Part shown: positions 31,604-41,965 of the stretch, one piece after another
Layout: every line of letters starts with the position of its first letter
Numbering within the stretch: position 1 is the first letter of the stretch
NCBI RefSeq assembly: GCF_037126465.1
Contig: NC_088206.1
Location: 54,788,841-54,852,840 of the forward strand
Length of the DNA: 64,000 nt
Reading direction: 5' to 3'
Source of the DNA: Ornithodoros turicata
Taxonomy: Eukaryota > Arthropoda > Arachnida > Ixodida > Argasidae
Made by a program: the position numbers and the translations under genes
Notes under the pieces: generated by a model
Seen by the model: the letters and a program-made list of their open reading frames with translations, nothing else
Told to the model about the DNA's origin: nothing
The model's database searches: none

Positions 31604-34032
31604 CAGGGTGTTCCACGAGAGAGTGTCACGGATTTTTTAAAAAATAGCTGTGCATCCTAAAAATCTGGAATAAATTGGGAGAAGCTTATAATCGTTTTTG
31701 CCACCTACTCCAGTGGTTTTCATTAATGTGCCTTCTTAATTAGGTTAATTTTGTTAATTGAACTCGAAAATTTGCCAGGGGAATGCCACTTTTTTTCTTC
31801 CTGATTTCGAAAGTACGGGGTTAAAATACACTACTCCAGTCAAAAGTATGCTTCATAACTCAACATTACAAGGGATATTTGACTGCCGAAAAATCGAGGG
31901 TGCGGAAGCGCGCTCGCTGTACTTGCGGCCGCGGCAGTGCTGGCCCCGCCTGGGGAGTGAGGAAAGGGCAACAAGTTTAACGGGAAGCGGTAAAAGCACG
32001 TTTTTATCTTTTCGTCCTGTTTTTTTCTGTTGCTCCAGCTGAAATTATCAGTGAGCTTCGGGCGAAAGGATTGCCAGTATCAATGTCCTTGCACTCTCGT
32101 GCGTCTTAGTGCCTCATTCTTAGGCTTCCTAGGAAGGTTTCGCTTTGTCTCCAAAACCTCCTTTGTGCAGGCACACTTCGGTGCCGCTTTAAAGAGTGTA
32201 ATGTCGGGGATTCGCTACTCCATTGAGGAGAAGACAAACATGATATTGGCACTTGGTGCTACCAACATGAATTTCGACGCTGCTGCTGCATTTTACAGCG
32301 AACGATTTTCGAGCGAGAATGCGCCAAGCGCTAGAACAATCCGACGGGTCTACAAAACGCTCAGCGAAAGTGGTTCATTCACGCCACCCGCAAAGCGTCG
32401 CCGACCTAGCCAGCATGAAGGCACAATCCTTGCAGCTGTTTCGCAAGACCCGCATGAGAGTGTGCGACGTATTTCCAATGAAACTGGTGTGGCTGCAACA
32501 ACAGTATGGAGAGTACTTAATCGCGCCAAATATCATCCGTACCACCTGAGTTTGCATCAGGCCCTGCACGACGATGATTTTGGGAGGCGCATCGAGTTCT
32601 GCAACTGGGTCCTGAATATGCAGGATGCACAGGGCACTTTCTCTGAAAATGTATTATGGACAGATGAAGCGCATTTTTCACGAGACGCGCAGGTAAACCT
32701 GCATAATGCCCATTATTGGAGTACCGAAAACCCTCACTGGATACGTGCAGGAAAATACCAAGTGAAGTGGTCCTTCAACGTTTGGGCAGGAATGTTCAAT
32801 GGCCGCATGCTTGGACCTGTGTACTACACGGAGAACCTGACTGGACAACGATATGTACAGGAGATTCTCATGAAGACAGTTTCAGACTTTCTGGATGAGC
32901 TGCCTCTGAATGAACGCTCCAGAGTGTGGTTTCAGCATGACGGGGCTCCACCGCATTCGTCTTCCAAAGCCACAGACTTCCTGCGCAGTCACTTCGGCGA
33001 GAAATGGATCGGTCGCCATGGTCCCGTGCCCTGGCCCCCGCGGTCCCCTGACATCACTCCCCTGGACTTTTTTCTATGGGGCAGGATCAAAGACTCAGTG
33101 TATCAGTGCGAATCGAGGTCACCAGAAGAACTTCAAGAGAAGATCACCAGCTTCTGTCGATGCCTTTCGCGAAAGGAGCTTCAGAGTGCCGCGAAGAGTG
33201 TGCTATACCGCTGTCAGCTCTGCATCGGCGAGGACGGGAAACATTTTGAACATCTGCTCTAATTGTCTCAGCGTGTAAATAAAATGTTATAGCATGTTTT
33301 ACAAATACCTGTTGTCAGAGCATGCGTTTCATTTTGTGCTACGTTTTTTGTGCCTTTATTACGCGATCTGCTTCTATCTTCCGCTGACGAAGGAGTCCGT
33401 AACGACTCTTTGCATTGTATCCCTTTCACTCATATTAAGAAACGAGCAGTTCTTATTAGCATAAATACCCTGTCGCTTCAAAATGAAAAAGGAAATGAAA
33501 TGTCTCCTGACACAACCATCTTTTTTGCTGATACAACGGTCTACTGAAATCGAAGCCCTTATCGCAAGGCCCGACGTTATCTGTAGCTGTCAACACAGGC
33601 ACTTGGTTGAGGAACTTGTTTCAATGCAGACTTCTTTTTTTTTATCTCCATCTATCTCGCTTTCCCTCTCGTACAGAGGGTGGGCGACTGGGCGGGGCCA
33701 GCACTGCCTCGGCCGCAAGTACAGCGAGCGCGCTTCCGCACCCGTCGATTTTTCGGCAGTCAAATATCCCTTGTAATGTTGAGTTATGAAGCATACTTTT
33801 GACTGGAGTAGTGTATTTTAACCCCGTACTTTCGAAATCAGGAAGAAAAAAGTGGCATTCCCCTGGCAAATTTTCGAGTTCAATTATCAAAATTAACCTA
33901 ATTAAGAAGGCACATTAATGAAAACCGCTGGAGTAGGTGGCAAAAACGATTATAAGCTTCTCCCAATTGATTCCAGATTTTTAGGATGCACAGCTATTTT
34001 TTAAAAAATCCGTGACACTCTCTCGTGGAACA
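31604..34032 (+). mobile_element. Element D: Tc1/mariner-superfamily transposon with 347-bp inverted ends
   Basis: The left arm is 31604-31950, starting CAGGGTGTTCCACGAGAGAG. The right arm is about 33691-34030, its reverse complement with few differences. The transposase gene lies between them, with an AATAAA signal at 33279 shortly after its stop. The expected last bases of the right end (CACCCTG) are missing. The sequence goes from GTGGAACA straight into the left arm of the next element, so the tip was deleted together with the neighbour's tip. Long arms are unusual for the superfamily but known for some Tc1 relatives. Confidence 0.92.
32201..33262 (+). CDS. Intact transposase, DD41D type (Tc1/mariner superfamily)
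   Basis: Cuts and pastes its own element by binding the inverted ends and catalysing DNA strand transfer into TA sites. The start at 32201 (MSGIRYSIEEKT) gives 353 residues, the usual size; the frame is also open upstream to 32030. Residues 5-60 match the N-terminal DUF4817-like domain (SARTIRRVYKTL). Residues 70-110 look like a second helix-turn-helix (SVRRISNETGVAATTVWRVL). The catalytic triad is D155 in LWTDEAHF, D247 in FQHDGAPPH and D289 in PDITPLDFFLWG. There are 41 residues between the second and third Asp, the DD41D spacing reported for the rosa/Visitor group. No stop or frameshift interrupts it. The protein could still act in trans although the right terminus of this copy is damaged. 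Confidence 0.93.
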   Translation: MSGIRYSIEEKTNMILALGATNMNFDAAAAFYSERFSSENAPSARTIRRVYKTLSESGSFTPPAKRRRPSQHEGTILAAVSQDPHESVRRISNETGVAATTVWRVLNRAKYHPYHLSLHQALHDDDFGRRIEFCNWVLNMQDAQGTFSENVLWTDEAHFSRDAQVNLHNAHYWSTENPHWIRAGKYQVKWSFNVWAGMFNGRMLGPVYYTENLTGQRYVQEILMKTVSDFLDELPLNERSRVWFQHDGAPPHSSSKATDFLRSHFGEKWIGRHGPVPWPPRSPDITPLDFFLWGRIKDSVYQCESRSPEELQEKITSFCRCLSRKELQSAAKSVLYRCQLCIGEDGKHFEHLL

Positions 34033-34897
34033 GAAAACGTGTCATTGATTTATAATAAAAAAAGTACACCACCTAGACTCATGCGGTCAACGGCATTTGT
34101 TCTTACTGGGTTTTTGCCACGTCCTCATGTGAATGTCGTGTAACGTAAGTTTAATTATGTAAATTTTTGCGAACTGAACTCGGAAATTTGCCTAGTAAAT
34201 GTCACTTTTTTACCCCGCCAATGTGAAGAGCGTGTCTAATTTACTGAAATTAATGATAATTGACAGGGATATTCAGGAGCTATCGCATCGGAAAAAATAG
34301 CCGAACAGCATGCTCTACGGAGGTAGCACAGAATAGCGCACGATGAATTTTTCAGCGCAATCTTTGTCAGTCCGACGAAAGGAGGTTGGAAACCCAGCCC
34401 ACCCCGGCATCGCAGAAAGAGATAACGCGGGCATGGCTTATCACGTCCGACTTTCAGTGGGATAATGCATTCCCTCTCCCAATTTTAGGAACTTTTACTT
34501 TTTCTATTATCACTCTGTGGGCTGGCTTCGGAACCTCCTTTCGTCGGACTGCGAGTGATTGCGCTCAAAAAGACATCGCGCGTTATGGTCCGGTGCTCCG
34601 AAAAGCATGATATTCGGCTATTTTTTCCGATGGGATAGCTCGTGAATATCACTGTCAATTATCGTGAATTGGAGTGAATTCGGCACGCTCTTCATATTGG
34701 TGGGGTAAAAAAGTGACCTTCCCTTGGCAAATTTCCGAGTTCAGTTCTCAAATATTTACATAATTAAACTTGGAGTACATGACATCCACGTTAGGAGGTG
34801 GCAAAAACCTAATAAGAACAAATGCCATTGACCGCATGATTCTAGGTGGCGTAGTTTTTTTATTATAATTCAGTGACACGTTTTCTGGGACACCCTG
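34031..34897. mobile_element. Element B': foldback MITE, sister of element B
   Basis: Right end CAGTGACACGTTTTCTGGGACACCCTG. The left arm begins at CAGAAAACGTG, lacking the first ten or so terminal bases because of the junction with element D. It contains the empty site for the 68-bp insertion found in element B. Arms of about 370 bp enclose a GC-richer centre. Confidence 0.88.
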
Positions 34898-34906
34898 TAT
34901 ACACAC

Positions 34907-35830
34907 GAGGGGCGTTCAAGTCAAACCGGGACTTTTCATTGTTCGCAAAAGTAAAATGAACATACAGGCGAGAAATTCGTTTTATATTTCAACGTAATCT
35001 CCAGCTGCACTAATGCACTTGTCCCAGCGTTTCACGAGGGCTTGGATGCCAGCAGCGTAGAAATCCTTACCGACGCGTAGCAGCCATGATCGGATCGCAT
35101 TCTTGACCTCGTCGTCGCAGCTGATGTGGCGGCCCCCAAGGAACGCCTTCAGTGGCCCGAAGAGATGGAACTCGCTGGGGGCGAGGTCTGGACTGTAAGG
35201 GCGATGTGGCAGCAACTCCCAGCCATGTTCCTGTAAGGTGCGTGTCGTGAGATGCGCGGTAGGCGGGCGTGCATTGTCCTGTAGGAGGAGGACTCCTTTG
35301 GTGATGAGGCCCGGCTTTCCGAAACTGGAAGTGTTCATCAATGATAGTGTTAAACGTTACCGCAGAGAGGTATGTCTTTCGAGCCAGTTCGAGACAGGTT
35401 ATGCGTCGGTCCTTGAGGATCAGGCGCTCCACAAGTTGGATGTTCTCAGGAACTCTGACACTGGGCTCTGAGCCGCCCCGGCCGGGATCGTCCTGCACTG
35501 ATGTACGGCCGTCTCGGAACCGTTTGCACCACTGAAACGCTTTGCTGCGGCTAAGTGTATCGTGGCCATACTGAGCCTGAAGTCTTCTGTGAATTTCAGA
35601 TGGCTGTACGCCTTCATTCACGAGAAACTTCATCACAATTCGCTGTCCGATGTGCGCGCTCACCTCGTTGTCGGCCATCTTGTCTAGCACGTGTCTTCTG
35701 TTTTGCACAAACTTTGGACCACTACGTGGTGAACGCGGAGGCCTGTCGCGTGTGAAAATGACGAAAAAGAAGTAGCGGGAGCCATTTGTACACTCAGGAG
35801 ACAGAAAGTCCCGGTTTGACTTGAACGCTC

Positions 35831-35833
<3 letters not shown>
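34907..35833 (-). mobile_element. Element E: mariner element, internally deleted
   Basis: Ends are GAGGGGCGTTCAAGTCAAAC on the left and, inverted, GAGGAGCGTTCAAGTCAAAC on the right, each followed by CGGGACTTT. The body holds a transposase gene on the minus strand that lacks its middle third. (TA)n follows the right end. The 927-bp length compares with about 1.3 kb for complete mariners. Confidence 0.92.
34982..35678 (-). pseudogene. mariner transposase with central deletion
   Basis: The N-terminal part from MADNEVSAHIGQRIVMKFLV (start 35678) carries both helix-turn-helix motifs and ends at TFNTIIDEHFQFRK (about 35320). The C-terminal part resumes in another frame at LITKGVLLLQDNARPPTAHL and YSPDLAPSEFHLFGPLK and ends KRWDKCISAAGDYVEI. 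About 100-120 residues including the first catalytic Asp motif are absent and the two halves are out of frame. The third catalytic position reads Glu (APSE) where most mariners have Asp, with 34 residues after the second Asp. The ends are intact, so the copy could still be mobilised in trans. Confidence 0.9.
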
Positions 35834-35864
<31 letters not shown>

Positions 35865-36284
35865 GGAGTTCAGTATACCGGGAGCAACAAGTCTGTATAT
35901 ACGGTGTAAGAAATCAGAGTTCAACAGTATAACCCTTGGCGAACTTTATTGCCGGTCGTGAGACAAAGTGGCGTTCACGTATAGCTCACTTCTGCATGTA
36001 CGCTATCAACATGGCGGGCCTGTGAGCACGGAGACAGCAGACGCACAACCGCTGCAAGAATAACCGTTGCCATCTATTAGCACAATCGCATTCCTGCACT
36101 CTCCCTGGCAAGGATCCTTAGGAACACCTGCGTTAGAACAAGATTATTAATTCCAAGATAATTAATAACGGGAGAAGCAACAAAAATTCAATCACATTCC
36201 AGCGCTCTAAAATCACAGTGCTCTAAAATTGTTTTGCACTGATGCTGGGTGCTACATACCGGAGTATGAGGTTGCGGTACAATA
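35834..36284. other. (TA)n microsatellite and unassigned DNA
   Basis: (TA)n covers 35834-35861. The rest holds nothing I recognise. Confidence 0.5.
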
Positions 36285-36530
36285 ATAATACTTGGCTTTA
36301 CGTCACGAGACAACTGTGATCATGAGTGAGGCTACAGTGGTCGCCCTGTGGATTTGTTTTAGCCTACCTGAAGGTTCTGTAACGTGCACTGAAATATCTC
36401 AGCACAAGCACACCCTGTTTAACGTCTCTTGCGGAAGACTGCGTGCCGGAGCAACTTTTACCCTGCCACGAAGTTGCTGGCGTTGGTTCGAACCCACAAC
36501 TTTAAGATCAGTAGGGTTGCGGTACAAGTA
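36285..36530 (-). mobile_element. tRNA-derived SINE, second type
   Basis: On the minus strand a tRNA-like head with B-box GGGTTCGAACC (near 36487) follows CTACTGATCTTAAAGTTGTG. The body continues to a 3' part reading GTGACGTAAAGCCAAG and a (TTA)n-like tail (AATAATAATAC on plus, 36281-36291). This layout is distinct from the SINEs at 5766 and 36975. I believe the type is widespread in ticks, but I am relying on memory of its appearance. Confidence 0.6.
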
Positions 36531-36974
36531 ATATGCCTACCTTAACCAATGTGAAATTTAGCAAATCTCTTATATATATATATATATATATTCGTTTCCA
36601 CACCACACCTTTCTGCGACAAGGGTATTACGATGAGAAACCCAAAAGCCGGTTCACACTATTGCGTACCAATGTGTGCGTGGGGCTGCGTGCGTATCCGT
36701 TGCAATGTTTTGACATGCGTTGGGCTGTTCATATTATAGTAAAAAATAAAAAAGAAAGGGGGAAGAGAAACTTGAAGTTTTCAAGGTGAGGCATGGGCAG
36801 AATGAACGGCACTGATGAGACTGAAGTGCACTGCGGATCAGAGGTGCACGGGTCTCTGCACGAAGCCCGTTTCCTGGAAGAAACGGACAAGGTTGCGCGT
36901 TTCGGTAGTTCGTCCTGCATAAGCATCTTCTGGGAATAGGGTGTCCGTCACTATGCAAGACCTGTAGTGTGCAA

Positions 36975-37240
36975 GGTGGCGGTGGTGGTGGTGGTGGTGG
37001 TGAAAGGGTTCACCGTTGTCGGCCTCACAGAGGTGGGCAACGTCACGACTGATGCCCTGTGGAATGTGCCTCCCGGGCCGACTTCTAAGGGAACTGTGCC
37101 CACATATGTCTGAAAGCATCAGAGCAAAACCGAGGAAAAACCCCAGACTGCACAGCCGGCACCGGGAGTGGGGGGGGGGGGGGGGGTCGATGTAGCTTGC
37201 CGTTGTTGGCCGCACTGAAGTGTGCATCGTCACGACTATA
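36975..37240 (-). mobile_element. SINE bodies, two in series
   Basis: 36975-37175 (minus) has GGCTGTGCAGTCTGGGG, GACATATGTGGGCACAGTTCC, CGTCACGAC complement, CACCTCTGTGAGGCCGACAA and ends in (ACC)n at about 36978-37000. A second partial copy (37173-37240) repeats the last part (GTCGTGACGATGCACACTTC, GTGCGGCCAACAACGG). Between them is a C-run. The overlapping long minus-strand frame (36838-37503), with poly-His from (ACC)n, is not a gene. Its C-terminal RNLVRFFQETGF resembles the end of I-type LINE ORF2, so a LINE tail may lie at 36838-36960. Confidence 0.65.
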
Positions 37241-37679
37241 GCCAAAAAAAAAGAAAGTGGGAGAGGAGAGTTGAGGAGGCACCGGGAGTGGGCCCCGCAA
37301 GGGACCGCAAGTCCGGCCAATGAGCGCCTTCCGTCACAATACGAGGAACGAGATGAAGCTGCAGCAGAAATGGGGGACAGTAAACATTCTTGAGAACAGA
37401 GAAGGGCTGAAAATATTCTTCTTCTTCTTCTACCTGGAGCGCGGCCTATGATGGATCTTCTTGTGCGGCGGACGCACAGGTTGGTTACCACGGCAACCAG
37501 CACGCGCGCGCATTGGAACGCAATAGTGTCAACAGGGCTAAGCGCTTAAAAAACAAAAGAAACAGTTTTAGGATGTAGCACACAATGACATGAATCCTCT
37601 AAGGAACGACGAACGAAGAACGAACGAACGCTCCTGCGAAGGAACGACGCGCACGAGGTCTCTGTTCCGCACACCTTTA
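37241..37679. other. Unassigned DNA
   Basis: No gene recognised. CTTCTTCTTCT and GAACGAACGAACG simple repeats only. Confidence 0.4.
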
Positions 37680-38110
37680 CAAAATTATCCACTCCTGGAA
37701 AGAGCGTATCGTAGAATAAGGGAAGGAGGAGTGTATGTCATGACGCCACCTATTTCCCTGGCATGTGACTCGTGACGTAGACCGGCGCAACTCAAACGCG
37801 TATAAGCATCACGTGGGGATGATGGTGGTGGTGGTGGCGTGCTATTTCCGAGAGGTCTGTCTGCCGGAAGCACGTGAGCTGAGAAAACAAACAAACAGAC
37901 AAACAAAGACGACAAGAAACAAACAAAGAACCTTGCTGACGTCACGCGAGGACCGTGCCGGCCGGCCGCGGCTGGTTTGCCCGACTGTTTTTGTAAATTC
38001 GATCGCGCAGTCACACAGCGCAGTGAAAATATTTTGGTGACTCCCGATGAACAGCTTGAAGAATGAGACAGGGTTTCTGGCCATGTTAAATGTCATCTCA
38101 TTGCTCCTTT
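37680..38110 (+). repeat. Dispersed repeat shared with 3990-4410
   Basis: Second copy of the 400-bp segment. It differs by insertion of a (GGT)n and an ACAAACAAACAGACAAAC tract near 37820-37925. The distal end again is GAGACAGGGTTT and CATGTTAAATGTCA. Confidence 0.6.
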
Positions 38111-38630
38111 GACCAAGTGAATAAAGAGGAATGTTTATAAGGTTTCCCCGCTTGACAGACCAGCGCAGCAGCATGGGAGAGGACGACCCGACCTCAGTCA
38201 AGGTGCAAAGGTAGCGGCCCGCTAAATCGTCCGGTAACCTGCCGGTAGGTGTACTGTACGGAGTGTATGTGCGGTCTTTGACCAAGTGTTATTGTTAGAA
38301 GTGATCGTTTCGTGCCGTACTCTCCTATGGTGTTGCTCTGTTCTGCCAAGCACGTCAAGACAACTAGCCAAGATGACCTCTTTATTGGAAAAGTTCCATT
38401 TCGGAATAAAAAGAAGTGAAGAGCGTAATAAGAGTGGAAGGGTGTAATACTTATTAGTAAATAAGTGAAGAGTGTAATAAGACACTTGCCAGTGGATAAA
38501 GGCTACAGATTGAAAAAGTACCGGTGGTACATGTCCCGATGTGCAACTCGGGTTCGATACAACACAACATGCCATCAAAGTGTGGAACGCCCTTGGGTTG
38601 CGCTAACGTCCACCCCAGTGGTGAAGCACC
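38111..38630. other. Probable 3' flank of the cysteine-rich gene
   Basis: No coding region recognised. On the minus strand an AATAAA word occurs near 38378-38383, about 250 bp after the stop of the adjacent gene, and could be its polyadenylation signal. GTGTAATA words repeat near 38415-38480. Confidence 0.35.
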
Positions 38631-39632
38631 TCACTGCAGTAAATACTCACATCTAGCCCTGTATGCTCCGTAGCAAGGACATCTAATGCACACCAGTCCT
38701 GTTGCTTCGTATCCACAAATCTCATTCTGGCCGCACCGTGGGCCCTGCACATCAAGACAACTCACCGTCAATACATTTAACTAGTTTAATGGCATTCTCC
38801 CAGCTTTGAATATTTGTGTTCAACACCCACTAAGAGCCTTTTGAAACTCATTGAGAACTACTTACTACGTGACACTCTAGCTATGGACAATGTGCTGCCT
38901 TACGACAGGAGGAGCGACTTACTCATGTCGTACAAATATCGTCACTCTAGCGACATAAACCATCCTACTCCCATTTGCGTATTGTAAACTTGTGAAAGAG
39001 ACTCACCTGCCGAACTATTAGCTAATGAAAAGAATATAACTCGATTTTTCTCACATTAACTCCGTCACACCTCGTGGACATGTTGTCCACAGCGTAACCT
39101 GCAAAAGGACATCAACACGCTTGTACACAATGCAGCGCCGAGGTTAGGCTGGTTTAGTAACGTACATTCATATGGCTCCTCCGCGCAGTCCTTAGCCCTA
39201 ACTTGGTAACCGGGTAGACACTAAACGACAAAACAAGGGAGAAGAAAAAGTTCACTGCGTTTCAACTTGCCCATTACACTACATTCATGATTCATTCACT
39301 CATTGCTGCGTGCTGACTTACTTGAGGCGTGCCGTCGTGTCGAGGAGGAACGCCTGCGGTTAGTGTTGGGATTACATGTCAGCTCGTTTGTTGAACAGAC
39401 TAATTTTGTAGTCTTTCTATGGAGCACTTACAGTATTTTGCAGCATCGCATCGCGAGCTCATGGTGAAGTTGACATGAGGTACACATGAAAACCCACTTC
39501 CACAATCGCAGTTCTGCAATGTATGAAAGGCGTATATCGAAAGGTGAATTTATGAAACGCGTTAGCGACAATAAAACTACTGAGTACTCACGCCGTTGCA
39601 AGGCGGGTAGCCCGACGCAGAGCAGCATGTCG
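38631..39632 (-). CDS. Cysteine-rich, probably secreted protein gene, six exons, 5' end missing
   Basis: Minus-strand exons: 39592-39632, 39432-39513, 39322-39353, 39166-39220, 39055-39098 and 38631-38744 (stop TGA). Introns are 78, 78, 101, 67 and 310 bp. Every donor is GT (GTGAGT, GTAAGT, GTAAGT, GTACGT, GTGAGA) and every acceptor is AG, mostly after a T-rich tract. The frame stays open over 121 codons. The product has 18 Cys (about 15%), at positions 2, 3, 11, 15, 17, 23, 35, 41, 52, 63, 70, 80, 88, 94, 103, 106, 108 and 116. Two related segments (TMSSRCDA at 30-37 and NMSTRCDG at 75-82) suggest an internal duplication. Two N-glycosylation sites (NFT, NMS) fit an extracellular protein. I do not recognise the family. 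The first exon found starts in phase 1, so at least one upstream exon, presumably with the signal peptide, is missing. Confidence 0.72.
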
Positions 39633-41741
39633 CTGAAAAAAATTTAAAGTGCTCACAAATTTCGTATTTTGCGAGCATTAAAAAGAAACGTGCACGTCAC
39701 AAACGTGTACTTAGCTACTTTGCATAATGGTCAGCGTGTTTAGTTGTGCGTAACGGTTCGGACTTCCCGTGAGTCACGCATATCAGCGTAAATACCGACT
39801 GATAACGCTGTAAGCGGCAACACCAGAAGTACCTGAGCTTTACCGTAGTCACATGTGAAACATTCCCCAAGTTGCGAAAAAGGTCATAGCTTTCTGCGTA
39901 GTAGTATTGCTTGCAGTATCTTCTCCTGGAAAGATTTTTTTTCCCTAAAGCTTTGTGCTGCGACGTAAGCGCGAGCATTCAACGCCATGTCTTTTCGCGC
40001 CCCGCTAGCCGTCGGTATTATCCTCGGAGCAGTTACAAGATATTTCTCAGCAATCGACAGGAAAGCACGAAGACGGTGTCATCTGCTAAGTGCGTGCTAC
40101 CGATATTCCGGCACCGGTGCGAATACTCAACACACGTACGGCGGGACTTCGGCCCATAGAGCAACTTTTTGCGTCTTGTGTGGCAATTACACGGTTAGGC
40201 AAAAAGTACCTCGGATAATAAATTTCTCACGTTTTAATCTCTCACTTGCAATTGGACCTACAACAGTCTTCTCTTTGACAACTACGTACCCAAACCGACG
40301 GCGACGACGGCCATGAAGAGAAACATTTCCTGGTATAGTCGGCGGCGTCGACCGTGTATATGTCACGAGGCGACGTTCAGAGAGTGCGATTTTCAGCAGC
40401 CACGTCGGCAACCAGCGGGTTTATGTACTATGACAAGTGGTGTGCCAGTAGTCCAACGACTCTGCGGGTGCATTCCCCTTGTTTACGGAAGGTAGCGTTT
40501 CGTCGCAGAACTCATGGCACGTGGGTTTGCGCACAGGTGGTGCGAGACGAGAACAAAGTCGCGTAACTAAAAACATAGGCTGCGCCCTAGATAGGCGCGG
40601 TTTACCCCGATCATGAATTGACAATACAGTCGGACAGCCTATTTGTTTTCTGTCCGAGAAGAAAGTGCCTGTTCTGTCGGACGAAGTCTGTCAGATAGAC
40701 AGTGGGGACTATTTGGTTGGACAGATAAAGGAGCAGCACACAAAATGTTAGTGTCTTAGAATTAGTTGTAAAAAAAGAGTGGCCTCTGCATGGTGACTTC
40801 GCTGGTACGTCTGCAGCTCTTTGACAAGGTGTACGTATGCCTTTAAAGCACAGGAGAAGACCCCACTCGGCACAGCAAAAAGGACGTTTTTGCATTGTTC
40901 TTGACGCGGATCATGCGGGCATAAAGTTGCCAATGTTGCTGTCTTGTGCACGCATTGGTTTCGCGTGGCATGCTGTGAAAGCTGCAATTGACACCCTTGA
41001 TGATTAATGACCGTGCACGGTTCAACTGAACGTACGCCTGTTCCAGTCCGGCAGCTATGTTTACCGAGCAACGGGTGTCTTCTCCACACTTAGAAACTTA
41101 CTTCGGAAAGTAGTAAATATCTTGACTGCAACTTACGAAAGAATCTATAGTACCCCAAATACTGAAAAATAAATGGACGGTAAATTCAATTGTGGGTGGC
41201 ACCATCGCGATTTGTATTAGCACTGCAGGCTGTGATCAAACACGTGCAGTAGGGTAAACCAAAACAGTTAGTTGGTGATTTAGCATGATGACGAAAAAAA
41301 TCACCAGCAAAGTGAAGACGCAGAAACGTACAAACAACACCAGGCAGCAGCTGACCACGTTTCTGCGTCTCCGTTTTGCTATGCCGTCGCTTTTGTCGTC
41401 ATCATGCAAAAAGGAAAAAAAAAAAATAATGTGGTAAGTGAACTTCCATATCTGCTTCTTTGACATTGCGAGGTACAGAAGTGCGGCAAGAAAGCAACGC
41501 GGCACTATGAAATCCATACACTTGAAGAGAAACGACAGCAGTAATGATGGTGATTTATATATTTTATTTTATTTGTATTTTTCAGGTGCCAATGAACGGC
41601 CAAAGGGTCTCCCTATGGTGCACCATACAAAAACTGTGATCACGATGATGATTTTGTGCTTAGTTAGTAACTTAAACCACTGAATGCTCGAAGCACTAGA
41701 CATCCAAAAGACCTCCACTACCACGCGAGCGCAATGCACAA
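39633..41741. other. Upstream of the cysteine-rich gene: exons not resolved
   Basis: A first exon must lie here (minus strand, ending in phase 1). One segment (about 39846-39878) has a Cys-x2-Cys and a GT at the right phase but no AG acceptor and a stop just before. A hydrophobic N-terminal-like stretch MDFIVPRCFLAALLYLAMS starts at 41517, but its nearby GT sites are in phase 2. I claim neither. A dispersed repeat occupies 39885-40165. Frames at 40611-41089 (minus) contain several Cys but no clear exon borders. Confidence 0.35.
39885..40165 (+). repeat. Dispersed repeat shared with 16490-16800
   Basis: Same ordered blocks as the first copy (GTCATAGCTTTCTG, GCGCGAGCATTCAACGCCATGT, CGGTGTCATCTGCTA, TACCGATATTCCGG, GTGCGAATACTCAAC). 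Copies differ by several short insertions. Confidence 0.55.
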
Positions 41742-41965
41742 AACAACAACAACAACGACAACTTTATTTCATGACTATAACTTGGGAGTTTCGTCACCAG
41801 GAGCGATACTCTACCCCATTGCTGGCTGCAATGTGGAATGGCTGGAATGTGAAATGGAATAAGGAGTCGCCCCACAGTGAGTACCCAAGTCCTACGGTGC
41901 CCAAGCGCAATGCACATTTCACCGAAGGAACAGGAAAAGCTGCACCAACTGTAGCAGAAATAAAT
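41742..41965 (-). mobile_element. LINE 3' tail, severely 5'-truncated
   Basis: Begins with (CAA)n on the plus strand, the same end as the LINE at 10844. It then has ACTTTATTTC, a GGGAGTTTCGTCACC block and CTACCCCATTGCTGGC, similar in arrangement to TACCCCATAGC in that LINE. No coding part remains. Confidence 0.5.

Noticed and set aside
36838..37503. 221-codon minus-strand ORF with poly-His
   Set aside because: It runs through two SINE bodies and their (ACC)n and C-run tracts; poly-His is the translated (ACC)n.
41450..41517. Signal-peptide exon of the cysteine-rich gene
   Set aside because: The stretch looks signal-like but nearby GT donors are in phase 2 while the first known exon needs phase 1, and it is 1.8 kb away with no linking exon found.
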